64,000 nucleotides of DNA from DASYTH01 sp045806965 (GTDB taxonomy: Bacteria; Actinomycetota; Actinomycetes; Mycobacteriales; Pseudonocardiaceae), in contig JBJMIG010000097.1 of assembly GCA_045806965.1 (NCBI GenBank), positions 10,613 through 74,612 of the forward strand, given 5' to 3'. Shown here in pieces: positions 42,699-50,721 of the stretch. Both the position numbers and the translations under genes were made by a program. Position 1 is the stretch's first letter; each line of letters begins with the position of its first letter. The notes under the pieces are model-generated. The model had not been told where the DNA came from. It was given only the letters and a program-made list of their open reading frames with translations, and did not search any database.

Positions 42699-43520
42699 TC
42701 AGCGGATTCCGGCGCGGCGAAGCTTGGTGGCGAGTTCCTTGGTGCTGTGCACGACGGCGGCAGCCACCCTTCTGACCTCCGTCGGCGTGGCGTCCGCGAT
42801 GGGCATGGAGCAGCTGATCGCGTCGGTGGCCGGGATTCGATAGTCCACGGCGGCGGCGACGCAGGCCACGCCGCTGCTGCCCTGCTCGCCTTCGAAGGCC
42901 CAGCCACGGGTCCGGACCGCGTCCAACTCGGTGAACAGGTGTCGCCGGCCGATGATCGTGTGCTCGGTCCACTTCTCGAGGTCAGCCGGGAGAACCGCGT
43001 CCACCTCCTCCTGAGTGAGCGCGGCGAGCAGGACCTGACCGAGCGCGGTGATGTGGGCGGGCAGCCGGCGCCCGACCCGGGAGAAGAGTCGCACCGAGTC
43101 GCGGCGCTCCCGGCTGGCCAGGTAGAGCACGTGGGCGCCGTCTCGCCTGGCGTAGTGCGTGGTGTGCCCGATCTCGGCGCGGAGGTCCTCGAGCGCCTCG
43201 CACGCGTAGGGCAGCGCCGGATCCCGGTCGAGGTACGCGGTGCCGGAGAGCAGCGCGTGCGGGCCGACGCCGAACGCGGAACCGGTGGCGTCGGCTTCCA
43301 CCCACTTCAGCTCTCGCAGCGTGCGCACCAGGGCGTGCAGTGAGGAGCGCGGGTAGCCCATCCGCTCCTGCAACTCGGCAAGGGTCAGCTTGGTCGGCGA
43401 CGCGGCCAGGGTTTCCAGGATCCGCACGGTCCGCTCGGCCGACTTGACCGAGGGGACGTCCCGAATAGGGACCACTGCCTCGGGTGGGTCCGCGGCGACC
43501 CGCTCACTGGGTTGCGCCAT
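42699..43520 (-). CDS. IclR-family transcriptional regulator
   Basis: 273 aa. Winged HTH at about 25-80: SVKSAERTVRILETLAASPT, LAELQERMGYPRSSLHALVRTLRE. The IclR effector domain follows (GHTTHYARRDGAHVLYLASRE, LPAHITALGQVLLAALT, AFEGEQGSSGVACVAAAV). It is divergent from the uronate transporter operon (114-bp gap with a dyad inside a promoter) and lies between the two uronate operons. It probably represses both until an intermediate of uronate degradation binds, as known for KdgR-like IclR proteins (inference). Confidence 0.9.
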   Translation of the reverse strand: MAQPSERVAADPPEAVVPIRDVPSVKSAERTVRILETLAASPTKLTLAELQERMGYPRSSLHALVRTLRELKWVEADATGSAFGVGPHALLSGTAYLDRDPALPYACEALEDLRAEIGHTTHYARRDGAHVLYLASRERRDSVRLFSRVGRRLPAHITALGQVLLAALTQEEVDAVLPADLEKWTEHTIIGRRHLFTELDAVRTRGWAFEGEQGSSGVACVAAAVDYRIPATDAISCSMPIADATPTEVRRVAAAVVHSTKELATKLRRAGIR

Positions 43521-43547
43521 CGTGTCCTCGATTCGGCCGAGCGACTG

Positions 43548-43579
43548 TTGACCACAAGGTTAGCCGAGGCATAACTTGT
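43548..43579 (+). promoter_or_regulatory. Promoter with embedded IclR-type dyad upstream of the uronate transporter operon
   Basis: TTGACC (43548-43553) and TAACTT (43572-43577), 18 bp apart, resemble -35 and -10 boxes. The spacer and -10 carry an inverted repeat, ACAAGGTTA (43554-43562) and TAACTTGT (43572-43579), which pairs with one bulged base. Repressor binding there would block the promoter. Confidence 0.5.
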
Positions 43580-43634
43580 CGGTGCTGCCGTCACATGTTC
43601 AGATCGTGTCCACATATGAAGACAGGAGCGCGCC

Positions 43635-44975
43635 GTGCCTCATCGACGAGCTGCGAAGTGTTTGTCCACTCTCCTGGCGACCGTTCTGATCGGTGTTGGG
43701 GTCGCGGCATGCGGCAGTGCCGCGCCGGCCAATGTCCAACAGGACACCGGCGCGCCGCTGCAGATCTGGGTGCGCAAGCCGCCCGGCTCGGCGACCGAGA
43801 AGACGGCCAAGGACCTGGCGGCGAGGTTCACCCAGAAAACGGGCGTCCAGGCCACGGTCACCGCGCTGTTCGACGACTTCGAGACCAAGCTCCAGCAGGC
43901 CGCCGCGCAGAAGCAGCTGCCGGACATCGTGATCAACGACACCGCGCAGCGCGGCACCCTGGTCAAGCAGGGCATCGTGCGCGAGATCGACCGCAATGGC
44001 ATCGACGGCCAGGACAAGCTGACGCCCGCCTCCTGGGACGCGGCCACCAACGCCGACGGCAAGGTCTACGGCGTGCCGTTCTCCGCCCAGTCCTTCGCGC
44101 TGTTCATCCGCAAGGACTGGCGGGAGAAGCTCGGTCTGCCGCTGCCCAAGACCTGGGATGACCTGCGCGCGCTCGGCAAGGCGTTCACCCAGCAGGACCC
44201 GGACCGCGACGGCAAGGCGGACACCTACGGCTTCGTGGTACCCGGCTCCACCAAGCGCGGCTACACCGCCTGGTACTTCTCCAGCTTCCTGTGGTCCGCG
44301 GGCGGTGACTTCCTCACCGAGAGCGGCGGCAAGTACCAGCCGGCGATCGGCAACACCGCCTCGGTGGCGGCGGTCAAGGCGTTCCAGGACGAGTTCTGTG
44401 TGGACAAGTCGGTCGTGCCCGGCGCGGTGAACCTGGAGACGGTGCCGGCACATCCGATGTTCGAGACGGGCGTCGGCGGCATCTACTTCACCGGCCCGTA
44501 CAACATGGCGCGGTTCGACAAGAACCTCGGCAAGGACAAGTACGAGGTGATCGCGTTGCCGGCCGGGCCGGGCGGGAAGTCCGTCTCGCTCGCCGAAGGC
44601 GAGAACGTCTACCTGATGGCCGGCTCGAAGAACCAAGCCGGTCAGGAGCGCTTCGCCGAGTTCGCCATCTCGGTTGAGGGGCAGACGGTCGGAATGGCCG
44701 GCGACACCGACGGCAACATGGTCCGACTGCCGGTCAATGGCGAGGTGAAGCTGTCGCAGGTGCGCAAGGACACCCGCTGGCAGGTGTTCGAGGATATCTA
44801 CAAGCAGGGCGGCCGGTATGTTCCGTCCGTGCCGGAGTGGACGCCGTTCCTGCAGAACGCGGCCACGTCGATCAACGCGGTGGTGGCCAACTGTGGCGCG
44901 GACGTCAAGGGTGAGCTGACCAAGCTGTCCGCTACCTTCGCCGATGACCTCCGCAAGCAGGGCGTCGCCGGTTGA
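43635..44975 (+). CDS. ABC transporter substrate-binding lipoprotein (uronate locus)
   Basis: 446 aa. Signal peptide with lipobox GVAAC after LSTLLATVLIGV. CUT1 solute-binding fold: LQIWVRKPPGSATEKTAKDL, DIVINDTAQRGTLVKQGIV, GVPFSAQSFALFIRKDW, TYGFVVPGSTKRGYTAWYFSSFLWSAGG-type ligand cleft. It probably binds a uronate or an (oligo)uronide, judging by the degradation genes that follow in the operon. It starts at GTG 43635 with ACAGGAG upstream. Its stop shares a base with the next ATG. Confidence 0.9.
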   Translation: MPHRRAAKCLSTLLATVLIGVGVAACGSAAPANVQQDTGAPLQIWVRKPPGSATEKTAKDLAARFTQKTGVQATVTALFDDFETKLQQAAAQKQLPDIVINDTAQRGTLVKQGIVREIDRNGIDGQDKLTPASWDAATNADGKVYGVPFSAQSFALFIRKDWREKLGLPLPKTWDDLRALGKAFTQQDPDRDGKADTYGFVVPGSTKRGYTAWYFSSFLWSAGGDFLTESGGKYQPAIGNTASVAAVKAFQDEFCVDKSVVPGAVNLETVPAHPMFETGVGGIYFTGPYNMARFDKNLGKDKYEVIALPAGPGGKSVSLAEGENVYLMAGSKNQAGQERFAEFAISVEGQTVGMAGDTDGNMVRLPVNGEVKLSQVRKDTRWQVFEDIYKQGGRYVPSVPEWTPFLQNAATSINAVVANCGADVKGELTKLSATFADDLRKQGVAG

Positions 44976-45931
44976 TGCGGTCCACCGCACCGACGACCGT
45001 CCGGACGGCGGATGCCGACACCCCGGCGCCGGCCGCGACGCGGCACCCTGCCAGCCGCTGGCAGCCCCGGTCCCGGCCGCGATCCTGGCTGGTCGCCTGG
45101 TTGTTCCTGGCTCCCGCGCTGATCATCTTCGTGCTGTTCAAGTTCGTGCCGATGGTCCGCGCGGTCAACATGAGCTTCCTGGAGGTGCGGCCGTATCTCG
45201 GCGACCGCTGGGTCGGCTGGGCGAACTACCGGCAGGTACTCACCGATCCCGCGTTCACCAACGCGATCCGCAACACGGTGGTCCTCGCGCTCGGCCAGAC
45301 GATCGGCTCGGTCACCGTCGGGCTGGCGCTGGCGCTGCTGGTCGAGGGCAGCGCCCGGCACCTCTGGTTCATCAGAACCGCGGTGTTCCTCCCGGTGGTG
45401 ACGGCCATCGCGGTGGTCGCCGAGCTGTGGCGGATTCTGTACTACCCGGCGCCGGACGGCACGATCAATGATCTGCTCGGCTGGGTCGGCCTCGGGCCCT
45501 CGCAGTTCCTCAACTCCGAGCACACCTCGATGGCCTCGGTGATCGCGGTGGGGATCTGGCGCCAGGCGCCCTACGACATGATGATCATCTTGGCCGGGCT
45601 CGCCGGGGTGGACCGCGACCTCTACGAGGCGTCCGCGGTGGACGGCGCGGGTGTGCGCGCAAGGTTGTGGCATGTCACGTTTCCAGCGCTGCGGCCGGTG
45701 TTCGTTATCCTGTTCACCTTGGCCGCGATCCGCAACCTGCGGATCTTCGTGGAGATCTATCTGCTGACCAACGGCGGTCCGAACGGCTCAACCGACGTGA
45801 TGATCACTCTGGTGTTCCGGCTCGGCTTGGAGCGCAACGAGTACGGCGTGGCCGCGGCCGGCACCGTCGTGCTGTTGATCGCGACGATGGCGCTGACCCT
45901 GGCCGTCCGGCTGGCGAGGTGGCGACGATGA
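44975..45931 (+). CDS. ABC transporter permease, MalF type (uronate locus)
   Basis: 318 aa, six membrane helices after a Pro/Ala-rich start. The EAA loop is YEASAVDGAGVRARLWHVTFPALRP. ATG 44975 overlaps the previous TGA by one base, and its own stop overlaps the next ATG (45928-45931). ATPase not in the operon. Confidence 0.9.
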   Translation: MRSTAPTTVRTADADTPAPAATRHPASRWQPRSRPRSWLVAWLFLAPALIIFVLFKFVPMVRAVNMSFLEVRPYLGDRWVGWANYRQVLTDPAFTNAIRNTVVLALGQTIGSVTVGLALALLVEGSARHLWFIRTAVFLPVVTAIAVVAELWRILYYPAPDGTINDLLGWVGLGPSQFLNSEHTSMASVIAVGIWRQAPYDMMIILAGLAGVDRDLYEASAVDGAGVRARLWHVTFPALRPVFVILFTLAAIRNLRIFVEIYLLTNGGPNGSTDVMITLVFRLGLERNEYGVAAAGTVVLLIATMALTLAVRLARWRR

Positions 45932-46836
45932 GCGTACGCGGCACCGGACCGGCGCGCCGCCGGCCGGGCCAGGCTGGGATCGCCGAGACCGCACTCGGCC
46001 TCGGCGCTTGGCGCGGGCCGTTCGCGGTGTTGGCCAAGGTGGTGCTGTACGGCGCACTGGTCATGGTGTTCGCCGGGCCGCTGCTGATGTTGCTGGTCAG
46101 CGCGTTTCGCCGGGTACCGAACCCGACTCAGCTGAGCCTGATCCCCACGGGCCTGACCCTGGACAACTTCGCGGTGGCGATCCACCGGGGTGTGCTCGGC
46201 TACCTGCTGAACTCGTTCCTCGTGGTCGGCGGCGGACTGCTGTTGCAGATCGCGGTCAGCGTGTCGGCGGCCTATGCCTTGGCGCGCAAGCATTTTCCCG
46301 GGCTGCGGCTGGTGTTCCTGCTGATTCTGTCGACCATGATGCTGCCCGAGGAGATCCTGGCGCTGCCGTTGTCGTTGGTGCTCGCGGACGTGCCGGTGGT
46401 GCACGTCAACCTGATCGGCAGCCTGTTCGGCATGATCATCCCGGTCGGCGCCTGGGGTTTCTCCATCCTGGTGATGACCGAGTTCATGCGGGAGATCCCG
46501 GTCGAACTGGAGGAGGCGGCACACCTCGACGGCGCGGGCGACCTCCGGATCTTCTGGTCGGTCATCCTGCCGCTGTGTCGGCCGGCGCTCGGCGTGATCG
46601 GGATCTTCGGCTTCACCATGATCTGGGACCAGTACCTGCTCCCGCTGCTGGTGGCCACCCGGTCCAGCCAGTTCACCCTGCCCCTCGCGTTGCGCACGCT
46701 GAGATCCGACGAGGATGTCGGGCTCGGCGTGCTGCTCGCCGCCGCGCTGCTCGCCCTGCTGCCGTCGGTGATCGCGTTCGTCGCGATGCAGCGTCAGTTC
46801 ATGAAGGGACTCACCTCCGGCGCCATCAAGGGTTGA
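45928..46836 (+). CDS. ABC transporter permease, MalG type (uronate locus)
   Basis: 302 aa, six membrane helices. The EAA loop is EEAAHLDGAGDLRIFWSVILPLCRPA and the C-terminus is QRQFMKGLTSGAIKG. Pairs with the MalF-type permease upstream by ATGA overlap. The kdgD gene begins 10 bp after its stop, tying uptake directly to degradation. Confidence 0.9.
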   Translation: MSVRGTGPARRRPGQAGIAETALGLGAWRGPFAVLAKVVLYGALVMVFAGPLLMLLVSAFRRVPNPTQLSLIPTGLTLDNFAVAIHRGVLGYLLNSFLVVGGGLLLQIAVSVSAAYALARKHFPGLRLVFLLILSTMMLPEEILALPLSLVLADVPVVHVNLIGSLFGMIIPVGAWGFSILVMTEFMREIPVELEEAAHLDGAGDLRIFWSVILPLCRPALGVIGIFGFTMIWDQYLLPLLVATRSSQFTLPLALRTLRSDEDVGLGVLLAAALLALLPSVIAFVAMQRQFMKGLTSGAIKG

Positions 46837-46846
46837 AAGGATCACC

Positions 46847-47785
46847 ATGCAGCTATCGGGACTGCTCTCCTTCCCGCTGACCCCGTTCACCGCGGACGAC
46901 GCGGTGAACCTGGGGGTGCTCGCCGACCATGTCGCCGCGCACGTAGCCGCCAAGCCGGGCGGCCTGTTCGTGGCATGCGGCACCGGCGAGTTCACCGCTC
47001 TGTCCACTGTGGAGTATCGAGACGTGGTGGCCACGGCGGTGCGGGTGGTGGACGGCCGGATGCCGGTGTTCGCCGGTGTCGGCGGCGGCCCGCGAGTGGC
47101 CAGGGAGTTTCTGCTCGCGGCTGAGGAGTCCGGAGTGGACGGTGTGCTGTTGCTCCCGCCCTATCTGGTCGTCGCGTCCCCGGCCGGCGTGGTCGACTAC
47201 GTCCGATATGTGTCCATGGTCGCGGATCTGCCGATGGTGGTTTACCAGCGGGCGAACGCGATTCTTGATCCGGACGCGGCCCTGGCGCTGCTGGACGTGT
47301 CGAACGTGGTCGGGATCAAGGACGGCGAGGGCGACGTCGAGCAGATGCGCACACTGATCGACGCGGTACGCAACAGCGGACACCCGAGGGCGGACAAGTT
47401 CGGGTTCCTCAACGGGTTGCCGACCGCCGAGATCTCCGTGCCCGTCTATCGGAAGCTCGGCATCGACACCTACTCCTCGGCGGTATTGTGTTTCGTACCG
47501 GAGATCGCGACCACGTTCTACGCCGCCGTTGAGCGAGGTGACACCGAGACCATGCAGACCCTGTTGACCGAGTTCTATCTCCCGTTCGCCGAATTGCGGG
47601 AAACCACCCCGGGTTATGCGGTGTCCTTGGTCAAGGCCGGCGCGCGGTTGGCCGGAAGCCCGGTCGGCCCGGTGCGCCCGCCGCTTCGCGAGGTGACCCC
47701 GGAGCATCTGGCCCAACTGGAGGAGATCATCGCGCGGGGCCGGGCGGCGCTGGCCGGCATCCGAATGGAGGCGGGAGCGAAGTGA
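46847..47785 (+). CDS. kdgD: 5-dehydro-4-deoxyglucarate dehydratase
   Basis: 312 aa, class I aldolase of the DHDPS family. Schiff-base lysine Lys158 in VVGIKDGEGD, Tyr133 in VVYQRAN, and FVACGTGEFTAL in place of the DHDPS GTTGE loop are typical of KdgD. The reaction is 5-dehydro-4-deoxy-D-glucarate to 2,5-dioxopentanoate plus CO2 and water. GAAAGGA precedes ATG 46847. It works between GudD (next gene) and the KGSADH upstream. Confidence 0.92.
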   Translation: MQLSGLLSFPLTPFTADDAVNLGVLADHVAAHVAAKPGGLFVACGTGEFTALSTVEYRDVVATAVRVVDGRMPVFAGVGGGPRVAREFLLAAEESGVDGVLLLPPYLVVASPAGVVDYVRYVSMVADLPMVVYQRANAILDPDAALALLDVSNVVGIKDGEGDVEQMRTLIDAVRNSGHPRADKFGFLNGLPTAEISVPVYRKLGIDTYSSAVLCFVPEIATTFYAAVERGDTETMQTLLTEFYLPFAELRETTPGYAVSLVKAGARLAGSPVGPVRPPLREVTPEHLAQLEEIIARGRAALAGIRMEAGAK

Positions 47786-47810
47786 CCGTGGTGGCAACGA
47801 AAGCGACCGC

Positions 47811-49076
47811 ATGAGCACCCGGCCCGCGGTGCGTGGCGCGGTGGTCACGCCGATCGCGTTCCCGGACCCGCCGCTGCTCAACGCGGCTGGCGTGCACCAG
47901 CCGTGGGCGCTGCGCTCGATCATCGAGCTGCGGCTCGGCGGCGAGCTGGTCGGGCTGGGGGAGAGCTACGGCGACGAGCCGCATCTGGCGTTGTTGCACC
48001 GGGCGGCCGCGGCGCTGGTCGGGCTGGATCCGTTCGACCTGGCCGATCTGCGCAGGCGGGTGGCCGCCGCGCTTGGCACCGGGCTCGACGTGGCCGACCG
48101 GCACGGCCTGACCGGCGGCTCCAGCCCGGCCAAGACCCTGGCCAGGGTGCTCGCCCCGTTCGAGGTCGCCTGCCTTGACCTGCAAGGGAAACACACCGAC
48201 CGGCCGGTCTGCGACCTGCTCGGCGGTCGGTACCGGGACCGGGTGCCGTTCTCGGCTTACCTGTTCTACAAATGGGCCGGGCATCCCGGGGCCGAGCCGG
48301 ACGAGTGGGGTGAGGCGCTGGATCCAGACGGGATTGTCGCCCAGGCACAGCGGATGATAGGGCAGTACGGATTCGGCTCGATCAAGCTCAAGGGCGGGGT
48401 TTTCCCGCCGCAGGAGGAGATCGCCGCGATCCGTGGGCTGCGCGCGGCGTTCCCGGCGCATCCGTTGCGGCTGGACCCGAACGCGGTGTGGACGGTGCCG
48501 ACGTCGGTGAAGGTGGCCGAGGAGACCGAGGGGCTGCTGGAGTACCTGGAGGATCCCACCGCGGGCATCCCCGGCATGGCCGAGGTGGCGGCGCGGGCAC
48601 CGATGCCGTTGGCCACGAACATGTGCGTGATCCAGTTCGCCGAGCTGCCCGAGGCCATGGCGCGACGCGCGGTCGGCGTCGTGCTCGCCGACCATCACTA
48701 CTGGGGCGGGCTGCGCGCCTGCGCCGAGCTGGCCGCGATCTGCCGGACCTGGGGTGTCGGCCTGTCCATGCATTCCAACAGCCACCTCGGAATCAGCCTG
48801 GCGGCGATGGTGCACCTGGCCGCGGCCACGCCGAACCTGACCTATGCCGTGGACACGCACACGCCGTGGCAGTGCGGGGTGGACGTGGTGCGCACGCCGC
48901 TGCGGTTCACTGACGGGTCGATCGAGGTGCCCGGCGGCCCCGGGCTCGGCGTGGAGCTGGACCGTGACGTGCTGGCCCGGATGAGCGCCGACTACCTGCG
49001 TTGTGGCATCCGGGAGCGGGACGACACCGGGTACCTGCGCACGGTGCGGCCGGACTTCGAGCGACCGCTGTGGTGA
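47811..49076 (+). CDS. gudD: Glucarate dehydratase
   Basis: 421 aa, enolase superfamily. Catalytic KLK (Lys192/Lys194), metal ligands Asp222 and Asn224 (RLDPNAVW), Glu247 (YLEDP) and Asn270 (TNMCV), with Asp294 and the His in GLSMHSNSHLGIS completing the second acid/base pair. It dehydrates D-glucarate (and L-idarate) to 5-dehydro-4-deoxyglucarate. The gene is coupled to the next one by GTGA overlap (49073-49076). No galactarate-specific dehydratase or lactone cycloisomerase is seen, so glucuronate is the best-fitting substrate of the whole pathway. Confidence 0.93.
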   Translation: MSTRPAVRGAVVTPIAFPDPPLLNAAGVHQPWALRSIIELRLGGELVGLGESYGDEPHLALLHRAAAALVGLDPFDLADLRRRVAAALGTGLDVADRHGLTGGSSPAKTLARVLAPFEVACLDLQGKHTDRPVCDLLGGRYRDRVPFSAYLFYKWAGHPGAEPDEWGEALDPDGIVAQAQRMIGQYGFGSIKLKGGVFPPQEEIAAIRGLRAAFPAHPLRLDPNAVWTVPTSVKVAEETEGLLEYLEDPTAGIPGMAEVAARAPMPLATNMCVIQFAELPEAMARRAVGVVLADHHYWGGLRACAELAAICRTWGVGLSMHSNSHLGISLAAMVHLAAATPNLTYAVDTHTPWQCGVDVVRTPLRFTDGSIEVPGGPGLGVELDRDVLARMSADYLRCGIRERDDTGYLRTVRPDFERPLW

Positions 49077-50203
49077 GCGTCACCGGGCACGCCTACCCGT
49101 GGGACGTGCTCGACGACCCGGGTTTCGCCGAGCGGGTGCTGTCCCTCGGGGTGTCCGAGGTGACGCTGGCCGCTGCCTATCATTCGACCCGCGCGGCGAC
49201 CCCGCTGCATCCGCGCCATCAGGTGGTCGAGGCGCCGTACGCGGCGCTGTACCGGCCGGTGCGCCCGGAGGTCTGGCAGGGCGGCCGGCTCGCACCGAGG
49301 CCGGCGTCCTGGCTGTCCGAGCCGGACCCGTTCGGCACCAGCGCGGACCTGCTACAACGGTCGGGCCTTCGGGTTTGCGCCTGGATCGTGCTCACCCACA
49401 ACTCTCGGCTCGGCGCCGGCAATCCGGACGTCGCGGTGACCAACTGCTACGGCGACCGGTACTCCTACGCCTTGTGTCCGGCCCGGGCCGAGGTCCGGGC
49501 GTACGCGGCGACGCTCGCCGCCGAGGCGGTGGCCGGGGTGCCGGTCGACGGGGTGTCCCTCGAGGCGTGCGGGCAGCTCGGTCTCGCGCACAACAGCCAC
49601 CACGAGAAGACCGAGGGGGCGTGGCGCCCGGCCGCCGCCCGGCTGCTGTCGGTGTGCTGCTGTGTGGCCTGCCGCGCAACGTGGGTGGCGCGCGGCCTCG
49701 ATCCCGCTGAGGTCACCGATGTGCTCCGCTCCGCCGTCGCCGCGGAGGCCGCAGGCGCGACCGGCGAGGTCGCCTCGGACCTGGCCGCCGAGCTGCTCGC
49801 CGCGCGCCACGAGGCCACCGACCTGCTCCGCGCCGAGGTGTTGTCGGGCCTGCGCGCGGTGGCGCCCGACGTTACGGTCAGCCTGCACGCCCATCCCGAC
49901 CCGTGGACGACCGGCGCCTCGCCAGGCCTCACGCCCACCGCGGCCGGCGACGTCGACGAGGTGCTGGTGCCGGCCTGGCCCACCACGCCAGGGTCCGCCG
50001 AGGCGGTCGGCGCTGCTGCTCGAAGCGGCGTCCGAACCGCGGCCTACGTCACGGTGCTCGCGCCGACCGAGGAGGCCGAGCTCCCGGCCCACGTGCGTCG
50101 CCTCGTCGCCGCCGGCGCGGCCGGGGTGGCGCTATACCACCTCGGCCTCGCCCCACGATCCCGCCTGCGGCTGTTCGCGCAGCTCAGCACCCTCCTCAAC
50201 TGA
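49073..50203 (+). CDS. Conserved protein of unknown function, possibly a TIM-barrel glycosidase-like enzyme
   Basis: 376 aa, no signal peptide. Strand/helix alternation suggests a TIM barrel: VSEVTLAAAYHSTRAATPLHP near the start, LRVCAWIVLTHNSRLG, then VDGVSLEACGQLGLAHNSHHEK (Glu164). A cysteine cluster LSVCCCVAC (195-200) recalls the Cys-rich loop of some glycosidase-like barrels (CFCPHC type). VTVSLHAHPDPW and VALYHLGLA are later strands. The GTG start overlaps the gudD stop, so it is the last gene of the uronate operon. A role in releasing uronate from an imported uronide is an inference from context; the family is not one I can name. Confidence 0.7.
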   Translation: MSVTGHAYPWDVLDDPGFAERVLSLGVSEVTLAAAYHSTRAATPLHPRHQVVEAPYAALYRPVRPEVWQGGRLAPRPASWLSEPDPFGTSADLLQRSGLRVCAWIVLTHNSRLGAGNPDVAVTNCYGDRYSYALCPARAEVRAYAATLAAEAVAGVPVDGVSLEACGQLGLAHNSHHEKTEGAWRPAAARLLSVCCCVACRATWVARGLDPAEVTDVLRSAVAAEAAGATGEVASDLAAELLAARHEATDLLRAEVLSGLRAVAPDVTVSLHAHPDPWTTGASPGLTPTAAGDVDEVLVPAWPTTPGSAEAVGAAARSGVRTAAYVTVLAPTEEAELPAHVRRLVAAGAAGVALYHLGLAPRSRLRLFAQLSTLLN

Positions 50204-50552
50204 CCATCCACACCCCACCCAGCGCCCCCGCCCCCTGTGGACAACTCCCCGTTCTCGATCTTGCCCACGCCCCACCCCGGTAGACTGGAGCGGGGCCGCC
50301 CCCCGGGTTGGGTGGGGGTTTGTCAGGCGGCGGCCAATCGGGTGCGCGGCTTGTCGGGTGGCGGCTGTTCAGGTGGTGTCGGACGGCTGGGGTGGGTTGA
50401 CCGGCGTCGGGGGGACGGCCGGGTGGGTCCGTCGCTGGATGGGGATCGCCGGGTGGGGGAGCGGCAGGGGCTGTCGCTGGCGGGGCGGTCTGTGATGAGG
50501 GCGCGGGGAGTTGCTCGGGGCAGATGGTGGTCTACCTGCGAGAGCTCGCCGC

Positions 50553-50568
50553 AATGGTCTAAACCAGT
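50553..50568 (+). promoter_or_regulatory. DasR-responsive-element-like site 1
   Basis: AATGGTCTAAACCAGT matches 13 of 16 positions of the DasR consensus ACTGGTCTAGACCACT, including both TGGT/ACCA half-sites. Confidence 0.6.
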
Positions 50569-50627
50569 GATCTGCTGACTGCGGATCGTGTTCGCGCGTG
50601 GGTGTAGCGATAGCGGGCCGGTAACGG

Positions 50628-50643
50628 TATGGTCCAGACCATT
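50628..50643 (+). promoter_or_regulatory. DasR-responsive-element-like site 2
   Basis: TATGGTCCAGACCATT matches 12 of 16 positions of the DasR consensus and has perfect ATGGTC/GACCAT arms. It lies 79-94 bp upstream of the ROK start codon. Confidence 0.6.
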
Positions 50644-50673
50644 GACGTGACCGCAGACACTTCCTAGCCTCCC

Positions 50674-50698
50674 CGAGTTAGGAAACTTTCCTAACTCG
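50674..50698 (+). promoter_or_regulatory. ROK-family operator, perfect 25-bp inverted repeat
   Basis: Arms CGAGTTAGGAAA (50674-50685) and TTTCCTAACTCG (50687-50698) around a central C are exact complements. The TTAGGAAA/TTTCCTAA core is typical of ROK-repressor sites. It ends 23 bp before the ROK start codon, so autoregulation is likely. Confidence 0.8.
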
Positions 50699-50721
50699 AC
50701 TGAGAGGTCTGAACCATACTC

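Larger units (their letters stand above)
50204..50721. other. 518-bp intergenic regulatory stretch upstream of the ROK/Ngc operon
   Basis: No supported gene. The first 300 bp are extremely G-rich on the plus strand without recognised structure. The last 170 bp carry two DasR-like sites (50553-50568, 50628-50643) and a perfect ROK-type operator (50674-50698). Confidence 0.6.

Noticed and set aside
46847..47785. Dihydrodipicolinate synthase for lysine biosynthesis
   Set aside because: The loop sequence and the operon with gudD and uronate transport fit 5-dehydro-4-deoxyglucarate dehydratase instead.
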